The notes: a model not told the origin generated them from the letters alone. A stretch of DNA of 64,000 nt from Muricea muricata (GCA_963855995.1 OY979722.1:6728001-6792000), one strand, 5' to 3'. Shown: positions 34,816 through 45,334, counted from the first letter of the stretch. Program-made: numbers and translations.

Positions 34816-35445
34816 CTGGTCACGTGCCCAACAAATACTCCAAGATTCTGGGAGTATTTGGATTCTAATTAAAATTCGTATTATTCTTCACGGGGGGGGT
34901 CTACTAAGTCTACTAAGTACTATCGTGGTAGTATTTATTATGAAATATGGAGGGCGATTGTTGATCATTTTTTTCAATTTTCAACAAGAAAATCATTTAG
35001 TTAAAAATGGAAACTCACACAATCTGTTTCTATTAAAGGTAAGCGTTTAATTAATAGAAGACAGAACAATAGACCGCTTTATTGCTGCCTAGTCCATCAG
35101 AAGATCGATGACTTAAATTATAAATAGCCGAAACGTAAAGAATTAAGATGTTTACATTTTTGGAGTGTCTATTGTTTTGTTTTAAAATATTCTCATGCAA
35201 CTTGTAAACATTTAAGTTTTGTTATTTTGCTTCAAAATGTTGATTTTGTATCGACGAAAGCTGATTACGTTAAGATAAATAAGATTTAAACAAGCGAATG
35301 TTGAACATATATTTCCAAATTGATGTACTCTAAAATTTGTAAGTTAGTGAATAGGCACTCACGACTCAAGGCACTATCTATGTCTTGTAACTTTATTGTA
35401 CTAATTTGCACGAGTGAACTGAAACAATTAAAATTAATGTCCTTT
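34816..35445. other. Spacer between the two last-exon copies
   Basis: A G homopolymer near 34900 followed by two CTACTAAGT words; no gene recognised. Confidence 0.5.
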
Positions 35446-36680
35446 TTATTTTCGATCAGTTTGTCCCATGGCAATTTGTTTTTTGTGTTTTTCAAGCCAC
35501 GAAAAAAGGCTGCTCATATTCACTGATGATGTAGGTGAAACAATTATTTCTTGGAAATTGCGATGAAATCTGCCTTTCTCCAAATCAAATGGTCGTAGCT
35601 TTTTTAGATCTTTAAACATCATGATTACTTTGCCACTACTTTCTTTGTGTGCATGTACTTGTGATGTTGGCTTTATACCGCTTACTTCATTTACTTGCTT
35701 CACTATTAAGTGCACTCCTGCTGCTGCCTTAGATGCCCTCATCATTGCTTTTGGAGTTTTGTTAGCTCCCATGCTCTTTACGAGATCTTTGCTGATGCGA
35801 TTGCATATCTCCTGGGCCATATCACATGCAATGTTGTTTCCTTTGCCACCATTCCAGTTTACAAATCTACTCCCTTTCAATCGATGAGCCATTTGTTCAG
35901 AGCATAGGGACTTGATTTGAGCAATCCAGGTAAACATTTCTATAGCATAAGTTTTGAAGGAATTGGATGACTTAAAACACATCAAGAGCCTTTTCTGGTT
36001 TATCATACTCCTTTCTCCATCTCCTTCTTTGCACGTATCCACCAATTGCACGAGGAAAACAACAAGTTCAATTATATTCAGCCCATATGCTCTGTCATAA
36101 TAAAAGGATTGATAACTATTTAACCATTAGATTATGAGCTCGAAATTTCTATGAGGTGATATAGTTGACAAGGGCGAAGCACGGATCAACTATCATCTCA
36201 TGAAAATCGAGAGCATGTAATCTAATTGTTTTAGACAAAAAAAAGTGATTTTTAATTACTCGCTATCATTCTAGGAATGGCTAGAGAGTAGAGTAGCCAA
36301 TCAAACTACACCAATTTGCAAAATCAATTATGTGGATACAAAGGTATTACAAATATTGTTGATGAGGCATATTACCCACCTTACTTTGTCTGATTCAGAG
36401 CTTGAAGTTTGTTGTTCTGCATTTGGTAGAACATACTCATCTACAAATTCTCCAACAACTTCATGAAAATATTCCAACTTGATTTTGTCTTCCTGATTCT
36501 GAATGTTAGTTGGAGGAACATGTTTGGTTAGTCTGTCTTGTAAATCATTCATGCCACAAAACCCCATTGCTGCTTCCAAAAGATATGCTTGACCAACTTG
36601 AAGAAGCAATTGCTCACATCCTTCATAAGAATCAGCAACTTTATTTGGGGTTACATTTCGGTGATTGTATTTTTAACGAA
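35446..36680 (-). CDS. DUF6589-like gene, 3' exons
   Basis: Exon about 36680-36380 (EGCEQLLLQVGQAYLL...SDKV) ends at AAG|GTGGGT. The next exon starts at 36091 after TTATGACAG, and the join keeps frame (AG+A gives Arg). Then come EGDGERS, KTYAIEMFTWIAQ, GGKGNNIACDMAQE and MGANKTPKAMMR, a block order seen at the C-terminus of a large cnidarian protein family related to DUF6589. The stop at 35446 overlaps AATAAA. Upstream exons were not found; an LTR element starts at 36771. Function unknown. Confidence 0.6.
36127..36225. repeat. Foldback element
   Basis: TTAGATTATGAGCTCGA... and its near complement ending ATGTAATCTAA, arms of about 40 bp around CAAGGGCGAAGCACGGA. It lies upstream of the acceptor at 36091, inside the intron. 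Confidence 0.8.
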
Positions 36681-36770
36681 AGAATTTTAATGCTCTAACT
36701 TCCCGTGTTGATTCTGATTTGAATAGGAGGTTGTATACAAACTAATAAGAATTTAAATGTTTAAATGCGT

Positions 36771-37306
36771 GCGGTCAGGTAATAAAAGCGTTACGTCATA
36801 GAAATGTAGTATTGTAAAATTGTAGGAAAGTAAAAGTCAAACATTGAAGTTGAGTTCATATATATAGAGACATTAAGTTTTACAAAGGAAATCAACGAAA
36901 TAAGTTAAGTTGTGAACATTTTTTAAATAATATTGATGGAGCATACGACCGACTGAGACCGTGCGACAACGCCTTAAATAAATAGAGGAAAAGAGCTGGT
37001 ACGAGAGTTCAGAAATCCAAAACCTAGAACCTGATTGGCTGAGCCCACATCAGCCCACCATTCTGTTCACGTGCACAAAAACGCCTGCGACCGTTAGTAT
37101 AAAAGACCACCCCAGCTGAATCTCGACAGTGAGTAGTTGCTGAGTAGTTGCAGAGTAGCCGAGAAGTGAAAACTCTACTCAAACGAACGGACAGAAACAG
37201 AAAAGACAGACCAACAAACTCAGAAGAAGACGACTATTGAGCTGTAGAAGTAATACCTGTAAAGATCTCCTACCTCTCGTAGTCTGAATAAAAAGAATAC
37301 ATAACA
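36771..37306 (+). repeat. 5' LTR, truncated
   Basis: Shares GCGGTCAGGTAATAAAAGCG to AATACATAACA with the right LTR. It contains CTGATTGGCT (inverted CCAAT box), TATAAAAG at 37098, and AATAAA near the end. The first 341 bp of the LTR are missing. Confidence 0.9.
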
Positions 37307-37370
37307 AGTGGTGGAGGAACGGCCTACCTCAACTAGAAAAAATATATTATAACAGTGGTGCAGGATCGTA
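37307..37370 (+). other. Primer-binding-site region with duplicated motif
   Basis: AGTGGTGGAGGAACG follows the LTR directly, and AGTGGTGCAGGATCG recurs about 48 bp later. TGG at this place fits pairing with the CCA end of a tRNA, but the tRNA could not be named. Confidence 0.45.
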
Positions 37371-37395
37371 GCTTTATATTAGAGAAAAACTTAAC

Positions 37396-37569
37396 ATGAT
37401 TTGGATCTTATTGTGTATTTTATTGGGTATTTGTGTCTCCAGTTCTGGTTCCTACTGGACACATTTAATCGACTACGTTGCAACACAGACGGGACGACCT
37501 TGTAATTATGTTACAATTAGTGCTGATTTCTCTAATTTCCCCAAAAGCGTCGCATTGAAGCCACCTTAA
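37396..37569 (+). CDS. 57-codon frame with a signal-peptide-like start
   Basis: This is the only notable frame of the LTR element, opening 90 bp after the LTR. The first 20 residues are strongly hydrophobic (WILLCILLGICVSS) and the rest is short and polar. It could be the remnant start of a membrane protein frame left by an internal deletion, or chance. No homology recognised. Confidence 0.3.
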   Translation: MIWILLCILLGICVSSSGSYWTHLIDYVATQTGRPCNYVTISADFSNFPKSVALKPP

Positions 37570-38787
37570 GCGACCAAACTGTAAAAAGGCACGGACGGGA
37601 CTACACGGACATGAAAGCTATTGCATCGACACGGACACACTTATTTGATGAAACGGACGAACCGGTAGCTATATATTAATGTTAAAACTGTTGTAATTTG
37701 TTAAATTGCATGTTCGTCGTAAATGATATATTATGTTTGTATGTTTGTTACTAGGGGCACAACCGGTATATTGGCTAAATCAAATTTTACTAAGGACAAT
37801 TCAGCATGCAATATCTCATGTTGCCGTAAGATAGGGCATATGCATATATTCAGCTGGATCAGATTTCAAATTTCATAATGATTAATTTTTTTTCACTGTG
37901 CGTATACTTTACAAGATAGATATACATATTTTTGCTCTCCCCGGGACAGTCAAGGGTTTCCCGATCTTGTTACAATGATTTTATTATTCCTTTTCAAGCC
38001 AAAAGCTTAAATATTGGACAGATTCTTGTATTCTCTATGTAGACTCAGTATTTTTTTTGTCGATGAAAAACTACATTTAGGAGTTTGGTACGCAAGGCAT
38101 GACGTTGTAGTTGCATGATATTCATATAAAAATTTGTTGTTGTATTTGAAATATTTTGAAGTATATAAGACGTATATTAAGACGGATTTTGAAATAAAAA
38201 AGTATTAGAAGTTATAAATATTTTTAGGTTATTATTATATAGAGAGCATATCTCGGAAGAGCTATATAATAATCGCCAGTTATGTAATGTGATCAACCTA
38301 GAGTCTGAATACAATTTTCGTATTTGACAAGAAAAGTTATTTTGAAAATTTGTTATTTTGGTAAACCCTAAAACGTTATCCTTCATTAAATTTAAAAATT
38401 TGCTTCCCTGGTACATACTTTCAGGAAAACACGCAGTTTTATGCCTCTGTTTTCACCATTCATTTTGGTTTAACTTGCATTCGATTGTGTCTGTTGTGCT
38501 TTTCTATATATTAAGAGTGTATGTATTGCCCCTGAGGTGCAAATAGACTTATGTAAATTATGCTGTAATTTTATAATTAATTGCTTGTATAATCTCGTAT
38601 GAAAGTGTTAAGTGTAAATAGTTAATCAACACGCTAAATACATGGTCTCAGTTATTAGGCAATTGGTAATTTGCCCGTGATAGCCACGCCGAGCTTAAAA
38701 TGTAGCTTTGTTATATGTAATCAAGTATATCTATTTAGCATGTGTATATCCCTAAGCTGAGGACAGCTTAATCCAGGCGGGAAGGAT
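37570..38787. other. LTR element interior without coding capacity
   Basis: AT-rich; no RT, protease or integrase motifs seen on either strand. It ends with AGGCGGGAAGGA (38776-38787), a polypurine tract just before the right LTR. Confidence 0.6.
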
Positions 38788-39664
38788 TGTTACGAAGCAG
38801 TACATTAATAGCATAAAAATAGCTAAGTTAAGTTCTCCAGGCAAGGTAAACACTAGATACGTCAGTGGGAAAGATAATGAGCATATTTGGTTGCTAAGGA
38901 AAGATAAAGTAAGTAAAAATTTGTACATCTTTCACGACCTGTCAGTTATCTTTTCCATTGGGCTCACAACATAACTAATGATACTTGAACTTGTCAATGT
39001 TTGATAAAAACAAAATACTAGGTGGTCGGATTTATTTAGATAAGAAAAAATTCCAGTGGTGCACAACCTTTGTACTTGCACGTGCACAGATTTGAGGCAT
39101 CTGTCAATCATTTGTAGAGGTATTTCGCGCGGTCAGGTAATAAAAGCGTTACGTCATAGAATTGTAGTATTGTAAAATTGTAGGAAAGTAAAAGTCAAAC
39201 ATTGAAGTTGAGTTCATATATATAGAGATATTAAGTTTTACTAAGGAAATGAACGAAATAAGTTAAGTTGTGAACATTTTTCAAATAATATTGATGGAGC
39301 ATACGACCGACTGAGACAGTGCGACAACGCCTTAAATAAATAGAGGAAAAGAGCTGGTACGAGAGTTCAGAAATCCAAAACCTAGAACCTGATTGGCTAA
39401 GCCCACATCAGCCCACCATTCTGTTCACATGCACAAAAACGCCTGCGACCGTTAGTATAAAAGACCACCCCAGCTGAATCTCGACAGTGAGTAGTTGCTG
39501 AGTAGTTGCAGAGTAGCCGAGAAGTGAAAACTCTACTCAAACGAACGGACAGAAACAGAAAAGACAGACCAACAAACTCAGAAGAAGAGGACTATTGAGC
39601 TGTAGAAGTAATACCTGTAAAGATCTCCTACCTCGCGTAGTCTGAATAAAAAGAATACATAACA
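38788..39664 (+). repeat. 3' LTR, full length (877 bp)
   Basis: TGTTACG...ATAACA with matching 5-bp ends TGTTA/TAACA. TATAAAAG at 39456 and AATAAA near 39645. The promoter-to-end segment equals the left LTR in length. Confidence 0.88.
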
Positions 39665-40869
39665 ATATACTCGGTCTGTGTTACATATACAGGCTCTATG
39701 TTACATAAACGGGCTTTATCCTAATTTTCTATCGTGTTTTCAATTAGTGCCCGAAGGGGGGCAACGAAACTGAACGATAATCGACCTCAGAATACGACCT
39801 ATATATCTTTACTTGAACCTTAAAGTCCTTTGGCTATGGCTTTACGAAGTTGGTGCCACAAGGCCTCCACTGACCTTACCATGACTGTTCATTGATATTG
39901 GAAAATGCTATAAGATCGACCAAGGAACCTTATTTACAGAACTGACAATAAGACTTTGATCCATCAGAGTCACTTCCGAGTCGTTACGAAAATTCTAGTA
40001 GAAACTCGTAATCGTTAGTTTTTACGATTTTGTTAACTGTTTACTTTACAATAAAGGAAAAATAATCTAAAGATAAAAACTTTTCTGTTACTCAAGGTTA
40101 TGTACTATTTAGCATGGTCAAGTGTATTATTGTTGCTATCTTAGTTGTTAAAACTTGTCAGTAATACATCAGACATTAAACCTGTTATAATTGCAACAAA
40201 ATGTGGCTTTGACTAATGCAAGTTTTGTACAAAGGAACTAAGTAAATGAAATTGGAGTATAATCTATCCTGGATTGGATACAAAAGATGCAGAGGCCCTG
40301 TGGAAAAACCCCCCATTAATTTGAACAATAGTGCTTGATCTTATTTTACAGACATATATGAATTTTTTCTTTATATTCAATTTTTTGTTCAACATCTGTT
40401 TATTATTAATTGTCTTAGAATATGGCAGTTAATTTTTTGGTTGTTTCAAAATGCTGCGCAGACTTGTTGACTATTTTGATAAAAGCAAATACAATTAGAA
40501 ACTCCCAACCCTCAAGACTTTTATTTCTATATTTTAGTTCTGTCATTCCTAGAGGAAAACTGGTCTTACATCTTTAGAAACTCTTATCCACAAAAATTCG
40601 GTATAACAATAACAAAAGTACAACAAAAGACAAAAATAAAATTGAAAGTATTATTTTAAAAAAATCGTGTTTCAAAAAAATATGACAACACAATGGTATT
40701 TTGAATTCTTTATTCTGTGTCTGGACACGCCCTGTCGAGGAAAGTGATTTTGACAAGAGGTAAACATATCTTTCATACATGTGCAGGTGTTAAATTCAGT
40801 GGTAAAATTCATTCATAAATAAATGGCTATAGTTCAAAGTCTTTGGAGCATCAGAAACTAATATGGCTG
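39665..40869. other. Intergenic
   Basis: AT-rich; no recognisable gene. A sequence near 40850-40880 (CATCAGAAACTAATATGGCTGA) recurs inverted at 45290-45325. Confidence 0.5.
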
Positions 40870-41220
40870 AACTTATATCTCATGTTGTGTTCTCATGGTT
40901 CTGAAATTACAATGCTTTATGACATTTAAATGTGTGAACAAATTACTGGTCATACTGAAATGGCTTCCTGTTACAGTGGAACTCTGTATTAGGGATGCTA
41001 TTATGTCAATTAAATGAGTTTGTGTAAAAAAATTACTGGTCATATAACCAGACAATCAAATATGACTTTCAGACACCTAAATGTAAAATTACAGCTGGGA
41101 AAAAGTTCTTTAACTATTGCCCAGTATCAATTTGGAATTCACTCTGCATTTCTGTCCAACTGAAAAACAATTATCATCTAGTACCTAGATTGCACTGTAA
41201 TATATTTCTTTCGAACATTG
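40870..41220 (+). pseudogene. LINE RT C-terminal fragment
   Basis: Read on the plus strand in shifting frames: LKWLPVTVELCIRDAIM near 40955, then GKKFFNYCPVSIWNSL near 41100. These resemble the LxWLPV and GxRxFxYxxxxxWNSL motifs in the C-terminal tail of CR1/L2-group LINE proteins. Short and decayed. Confidence 0.45.
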
Positions 41221-41254
41221 AGCATTGCATGCATGTATAGCATAACAATATAAT

Positions 41255-41300
41255 CCCCGAGCCAACGGCGCGAAGCGCCGTTCCGGGCGTAAGCCCGGGG
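41255..41300. repeat. Two adjacent GC-rich hairpins
   Basis: ACGGCGC-GAA-GCGCCGT (41265-41281) and CCGGGC-GTAA-GCCCGG (41283-41298), both perfect, bounded by CCCC and GGGG. The second has a GNRA tetraloop (GTAA). Strikingly GC-rich against the AT-rich surroundings. Confidence 0.85.
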
Positions 41301-41625
41301 CGAGGGTCACTAATTTCGTACTAGCGGAGTTCAAAGTCGTTGCTCGTGGTAGTTAGGTAGTAAAAATGGTATGTCATGACGTCATCCTCACTGATCTCAA
41401 CAATATGGCGGACTATCATGAATGGCTAACACTCATTGGCCAGATTTAAAATTTATTGTTGATTGATTGATCACGAATTCAAGTTATTCAACTGTCAGCA
41501 AATATTTAACTTTAGTTGGCTTTTTGCACTATAATACTTTGCATTTTTGCAAAAAGTTTTGGGAACTTTAACAACAATTTATTGTTGTAAAAATACAATA
41601 AAAAGCATTTATCAGGTCAACAAAT

Positions 41626-41810
41626 ATGGAAACAAGCAAGCAGCGAAAGGAAAACGAGGAAACAGAACATTTAGCAAGGCGAAACGAGCGTAGACGACGA
41701 CAAAGGCTCAAGGAGACTGCCGAAGAAGATTGAAGAGAGATTAATTCGGGGAAAATACAGAGAAGCGCCAACAATTGACTATGGCGTGAAACACAAGGCA
41801 AGTTTGTTGA
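41626..41810 (+). pseudogene. Arg/Glu-rich repeat fragment of possible Helitron origin
   Basis: A frame from ATG at 41626 gives NEETEHLARRNERRRRQRLK, then a shift leads to EERLIRGKYREAP. The ETxExxxARRxERRRR pattern resembles Arg-rich repeats found N-terminal to animal Helitron/PIF1 helicase proteins. Too short to be sure. A TGACGTCA and an ATGGCGG word lie 230 bp upstream. Confidence 0.3.
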
Positions 41811-42326
41811 TAATGCGTATTTATACTTGTGTTTATATTTATAAAAGCCGGCGTAGCCGTACTCATCCAGTCTATTCACTGTTTAAATTCCAGAGTAAGT
41901 TTATGTTTTGTAAATGCAAGACTGTCTTCTTATTATTAATGTAATTAATAGGTCGTATTTTATACCAAATTTAAGCTTACATTAAGTGTAATAACATACC
42001 GATGACAAATGTTGTGCTATTTAAAAAAATTGTCAATAAAACAAGGATTAAAAACTCAATATTTTGTCATTTTAAAAAAATATACAGAAAGAATACCAAT
42101 TGCCGTGTTGCTATGACAACCTATTCCAATACTTCATGTAATTCAGAACATTTAGTTGCATGCTCTTAGTTAGTGGCGAGGGGTTGCTGCATGCATGTAT
42201 TTCTAGTCCTTGTATATAAATCATTTGTAAATGTGTTGTGAAAAGCTGATATGTTGATACAACAAAAATGTCTGCACATATTGCAGACTGCCTAGTATAC
42301 TGCACAAGTCAATAATTATATAAATT
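41811..42326. other. Intergenic
   Basis: AT-rich; nothing recognised. Confidence 0.5.
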
Positions 42327-42679
42327 CCGTAGTGACTATTTGACCGGCAGCCGGTCACGTTTCAAAATTTACGAAATGACCGACAGTTCATAAACTTTGA
42401 GTTGTTTTGTTTGTAAGGAATTTAAGCGAAGCCTGCGTTAGCTCAGAAGGTTAGGTGCACGCCTTCTGCGACGTACCACGTGGGTTCGATTCCGCTTCTG
42501 GACGCTTAAAACTTTTTTATTTTTTTTTCTTCGATACTTCCCATTTTATTAATTTGTTAGGGTTAGGATTAGAATTAGGGTTTAACAATTTTAAAAATGG
42601 TTTTACGTAAAAAGCGAACTGCCGGTCATTTAGAACATTTTGAAATGTTACCGGCTGCCGCGGTCAAATAGTCACGGGG
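42327..42679. mobile_element. 353-bp MITE containing a tRNA-like sequence
   Basis: Terminal inverted repeats of about 70 bp: the left starts CCGTAGTGACTATTTGACC and the right complement reads CCCCGTGACTATTTGACC, continuing through GGCAGCCGGT and an AAATGACCG block. TATAAATT flanks both ends (42319-42326, 42680-42687), an 8-bp target duplication as for hAT. Inside are a Pol III-type tRNA-like unit and a TTAGGG-like tract (42556-42586). Confidence 0.85.
42429..42505 (+). tRNA. tRNA-like pseudogene or SINE head with Pol III promoter
   Basis: TAGCTCAGAAGG (A-box-like) and GGTTCGATTCC (perfect B box, 42483-42493), 44 bp apart, followed by T runs from 42513, a Pol III stop signal. TTTAAGCG and CGCTTAAA enclose the unit as an 8-bp stem. 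The anticodon and T stems do not fold cleanly, so it is probably not a working tRNA; identity unclear. Confidence 0.5.
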
Positions 42680-42720
42680 TATAAATTTAGGCTAAGTTTT
42701 AGTTGCCAGTGAGTCTGGGT

Positions 42721-42870
42721 TTTTGTCGAGGGTCGAGGGTAAGATGTCGAGGGTCGAGAGTAAAAAGTCGAGGGTCGAGAGTAAAAAGTCGAGGGTCGAG
42801 AGTAAAATGTCGAGGGTCGAGAGTAAAATGTCGAGGGTCGAGAGTAAAAAGTCGAGAGTAGCTAGTCTTT
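42721..42870 (+). repeat. 21-bp tandem repeat, left end of the Foldback-like element
   Basis: About six units of GTCGAGGGTCGAGAGTAAAA(A/T). As 21 is a multiple of three, the tract is an open frame repeating SRVESK(K/M), which has no coding significance. Confidence 0.92.
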
Positions 42871-43200
42871 TAAAAATTTACGATTTTATTCAAATTTTTT
42901 CGTTCATTATTGGCAAAGGTTGAAAATGTACTTGTGTGGGTCTCAAATAAGAATCCGCGGGTATTTAAAAGTAATAATCAGGATTTATCATTTTAGTCCG
43001 TTTCTTGTGGCTTCTACATGTTTTGTTATCAAAGCGCACACAATACACGGTGATCGAAATATGTTCATATACAAGTGCTTACAATAACGAAATAAAACTT
43101 TGATATCAAATCTTTAGGATAAAATACATCGCGTAACCATGACTGCCGGAGTGATATTTAAGAAATATAAAACATTTGAAACAGTTTCGTTTCCAACATA

Positions 43201-43416
43201 AAATTGGAAAAACGAGAAATTGTGTGGAAACACGACGCCCGCAGGGCGGAGTGTTTTCACACAATTTCGAGTTTTTCCAATTTTCACGAGTGTTGATATA
43301 ACTGTATATCAATACGGAAAAAATGTTTTATATTTCTTTTATAATACAGCACAAAGAACATTAACAGAAGAGTGGCGGGAAATTTTCCGTGTTGACATAG
43401 AGTTATATCAACACGG
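43201..43416. repeat. Two hairpins inside the Foldback-like element
   Basis: 43202-43284: ATTGGAAAAACGAGAAATTG and its complement around GACGCCCGCAGGGCGGA. 43289-43416: GTGTTGATATAACT and AGTTATATCAACAC as ends of about 128 bp. Both look like small palindromic elements inserted in the interior. Confidence 0.7.
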
Positions 43417-43665
43417 CTCTTAGCCAATCAGCGTTCAGAATTTACAAATGCTATATTATAAATATTATTCAAGCATCACGGTAACTAAGTATATTTTATT
43501 TCCCCAAATACATGAACAAACAATTACAACAAATAAAACTGCACCAACACAACATGCCTAGTTTATACTGATTTTTCTGGAGACCTACTGCTTATATCTT
43601 ATACTGCGGTTAAGCGTAACTATTAAATATAAATGCACATATAATCATATCACAAATCCTTATTT

Positions 43666-44661
43666 TTAGCCAAAAACGACATTGGTATCGCACTCGTGAA
43701 GAATTTCTTGCTGCCTTTCGTCTAGTGTTGAATATAGTTCACGTGATATAATGTCAACGCCGGTAAAAGCATGATTCTTACGGAGGATATGCAAACCTAC
43801 CAAATGATAATACGTGTTGTTACAGTCGTTGCTAAAAACCTGTCCAGTTTTCTCACATTTCTTTATGATTCGTCTATCAATGTGTTTCACTATTAAATTA
43901 AAAGGCGGCTTTCTGTATTTTTCCGCGAAGTCGTTACCACAACCATAACATTTTGGTACGTTATTTGGGAGCAGCACTACCTCATATGGAAAAGGTGACA
44001 TACCGGAATGCCACTGCTCATTGGACTGGGTTGTTTGCTGATTAGAAGGGGTATTCCAGGTCGACGAACAGGTGGACCCACGACTTTCTTGATTGAAAGA
44101 CATATGTGGTGGCCCAAAACGCAGAAGATGATGAGTTTCGAGTAGCCTAAATTAGCCGTTTGACATGCTTGCGGTATTTGATACTGCGGTAACTTGAAAG
44201 GATCAGGCGTGTAGGTGAGAGATGTTTGAAACCGACGAGGTGATTGATTTGGAGATGTTTCAAGCAGATGGGCCTGGGCATGCAAATACGATGCCTCAAG
44301 ATGAGGTAACCCAGACTAGCATGTCTCAACGCGAGATGCTTGGAACTGAGCCATTTGGAATTGAGGTGACTGGAAGTTGGATGTTAATAGTGCGCTGTTG
44401 CTTGCACATGTTCAGCATGGGCAGACGGCTGAAAAGAAAAACGAGAAGTTTTGTGTAATTCAGACGAAACAGTGGGATTTTGTTGAACAGCCAAAGTGGA
44501 ATTTTTCGTCTTAGAAGCAACAGCAACAGCAACGGCAGTTTCGTTTCCAACATCTCGACTTTTTGAACCGTTTCGTGGCCGCTTTTTCTTTTCTTTCGGG
44601 CGAAAGGAACTGTTGGGTCAATTTTTCGACTACCATGATGATGATGATGGACGCTCGTCAA
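43666..44661 (-). pseudogene. Decayed zinc-binding gene carried in the element
   Basis: The C-terminal frame (44103-43666) has PYEVVLLPNNVPKCYGCG, then a CNNTYYHLVGLHILRK block. A CYGCG-plus-YHL domain of this type recurs in uncharacterised cnidarian proteins. Upstream, in shifted frames, lies a Gln/Pro/Ser-rich linker (44110-44430) and a basic RKKRKSGHETVQK segment (near 44590). At least two frame changes. Function unknown; probably a captured gene fragment. Confidence 0.5.
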
Positions 44662-44859
44662 TTAATGAATTAATACGCGTGTCAGCTTTTTTCGTGAAAA
44701 TTAATACAAGTTATCATCGCTAACTATAAAAACAACAATTTCATACAAGCCTGATTCAATTGAGATTAAAATTATTATAAAAAAGTAGCAAAAAATATAA
44801 GTGCATCTTCAACCATTGCCAATGATAAAAAATTGGAACAAAACCCAGAAAGAAGACTT

Positions 44860-44960
44860 GCGACCCTCGACTTTTTTCTTTCGACCCTCGACATTTTACT
44901 CTCGACCCTCGACTTTTTACTCTCGACCCTCGACATCTTACCCTCGACACTCGACAAAAA
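44860..44960 (-). repeat. 21-bp tandem repeat, right end of the Foldback-like element
   Basis: About four to five units, inverted relative to the left end, with a few unit-specific substitutions. The unit number differs between the two ends. Confidence 0.92.
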
Positions 44961-44978
44961 CCCAGACTCGTTACCAGT

Positions 44979-45334
44979 AATATAAAGTTTAGTAAACAAA
45001 TTTCCGCCTGAATTTTTTCCATGACCAACTTTTGTTCAAGCTCAGTCGTATCACATTTGCAATTCAAAGTACATTTAGCAAATAACATATTATACCTATC
45101 GAGTGACCTACGGATTTTTTGGGTCTCAAAACAGCAAATAGACAATGCGTTTAAATAAAAATTTTAGCGTCATTAACAACGCTTGTATTGTAATAAAATG
45201 AATAATCTACCTTTCTTTAGCATGTCCTGAAAATTTCAATGGCATGCAATGTAAAATACCGACGATATACTCATTTAAAGTCATAAGATATAAGCTCAGC
45301 CATATTAGTTTCTGATGTTTTGGTTGCTTTCAAC
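44979..45334. other. Intergenic
   Basis: AT-rich. 45290-45325 is an inverted copy of 40848-40880. No gene. Confidence 0.5.

Larger units (their letters stand above)
36771..39664 (+). mobile_element. LTR retroelement, non-autonomous, left LTR truncated
   Basis: The right LTR runs 38788-39664, beginning TGTTACG and ending ATAACA, preceded by a purine tract. The left LTR (36771-37306) matches only the last 536 bp of it, with about ten substitutions (near 2 percent). The interior is 1.48 kb without gag or pol, only a 57-codon frame. The TGTTA/TAACA ends fit Ty3/gypsy-type elements; the interior gives no class evidence. Confidence 0.85.
42711..44969. mobile_element. Foldback-like transposon with tandem-repeat inverted ends
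   Basis: Both ends read GAGTCTGGGTTTTTGTCGAG inward, followed by 21-bp tandem repeats, in inverted orientation (42711-42870 and 44860-44969). The flanks are GTTGCCAGT (42702-42710) and GTTACCAGT (44970-44978), a 9-bp target duplication with one mismatch. Drosophila Foldback elements have the same plan, tandem-repeat termini and 9-bp duplications, and 9 bp also suits Mutator-like transposases. The 2-kb interior holds two hairpins and a decayed zinc-binding gene but no transposase, so the element was mobilised in trans. Confidence 0.8.

Noticed and set aside
42429..42505. Functional tRNA gene
   Set aside because: The B box is perfect, but the anticodon and T stems do not pair well and it lies inside a MITE; annotated as tRNA-like only.
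42721..42870. Regular 21-bp repeats as a CRISPR array or as a coding SRVESK repeat protein
   Set aside because: There are no unique spacers, and the inverted partner at 44860 plus the 9-bp duplication explain it as a transposon end.
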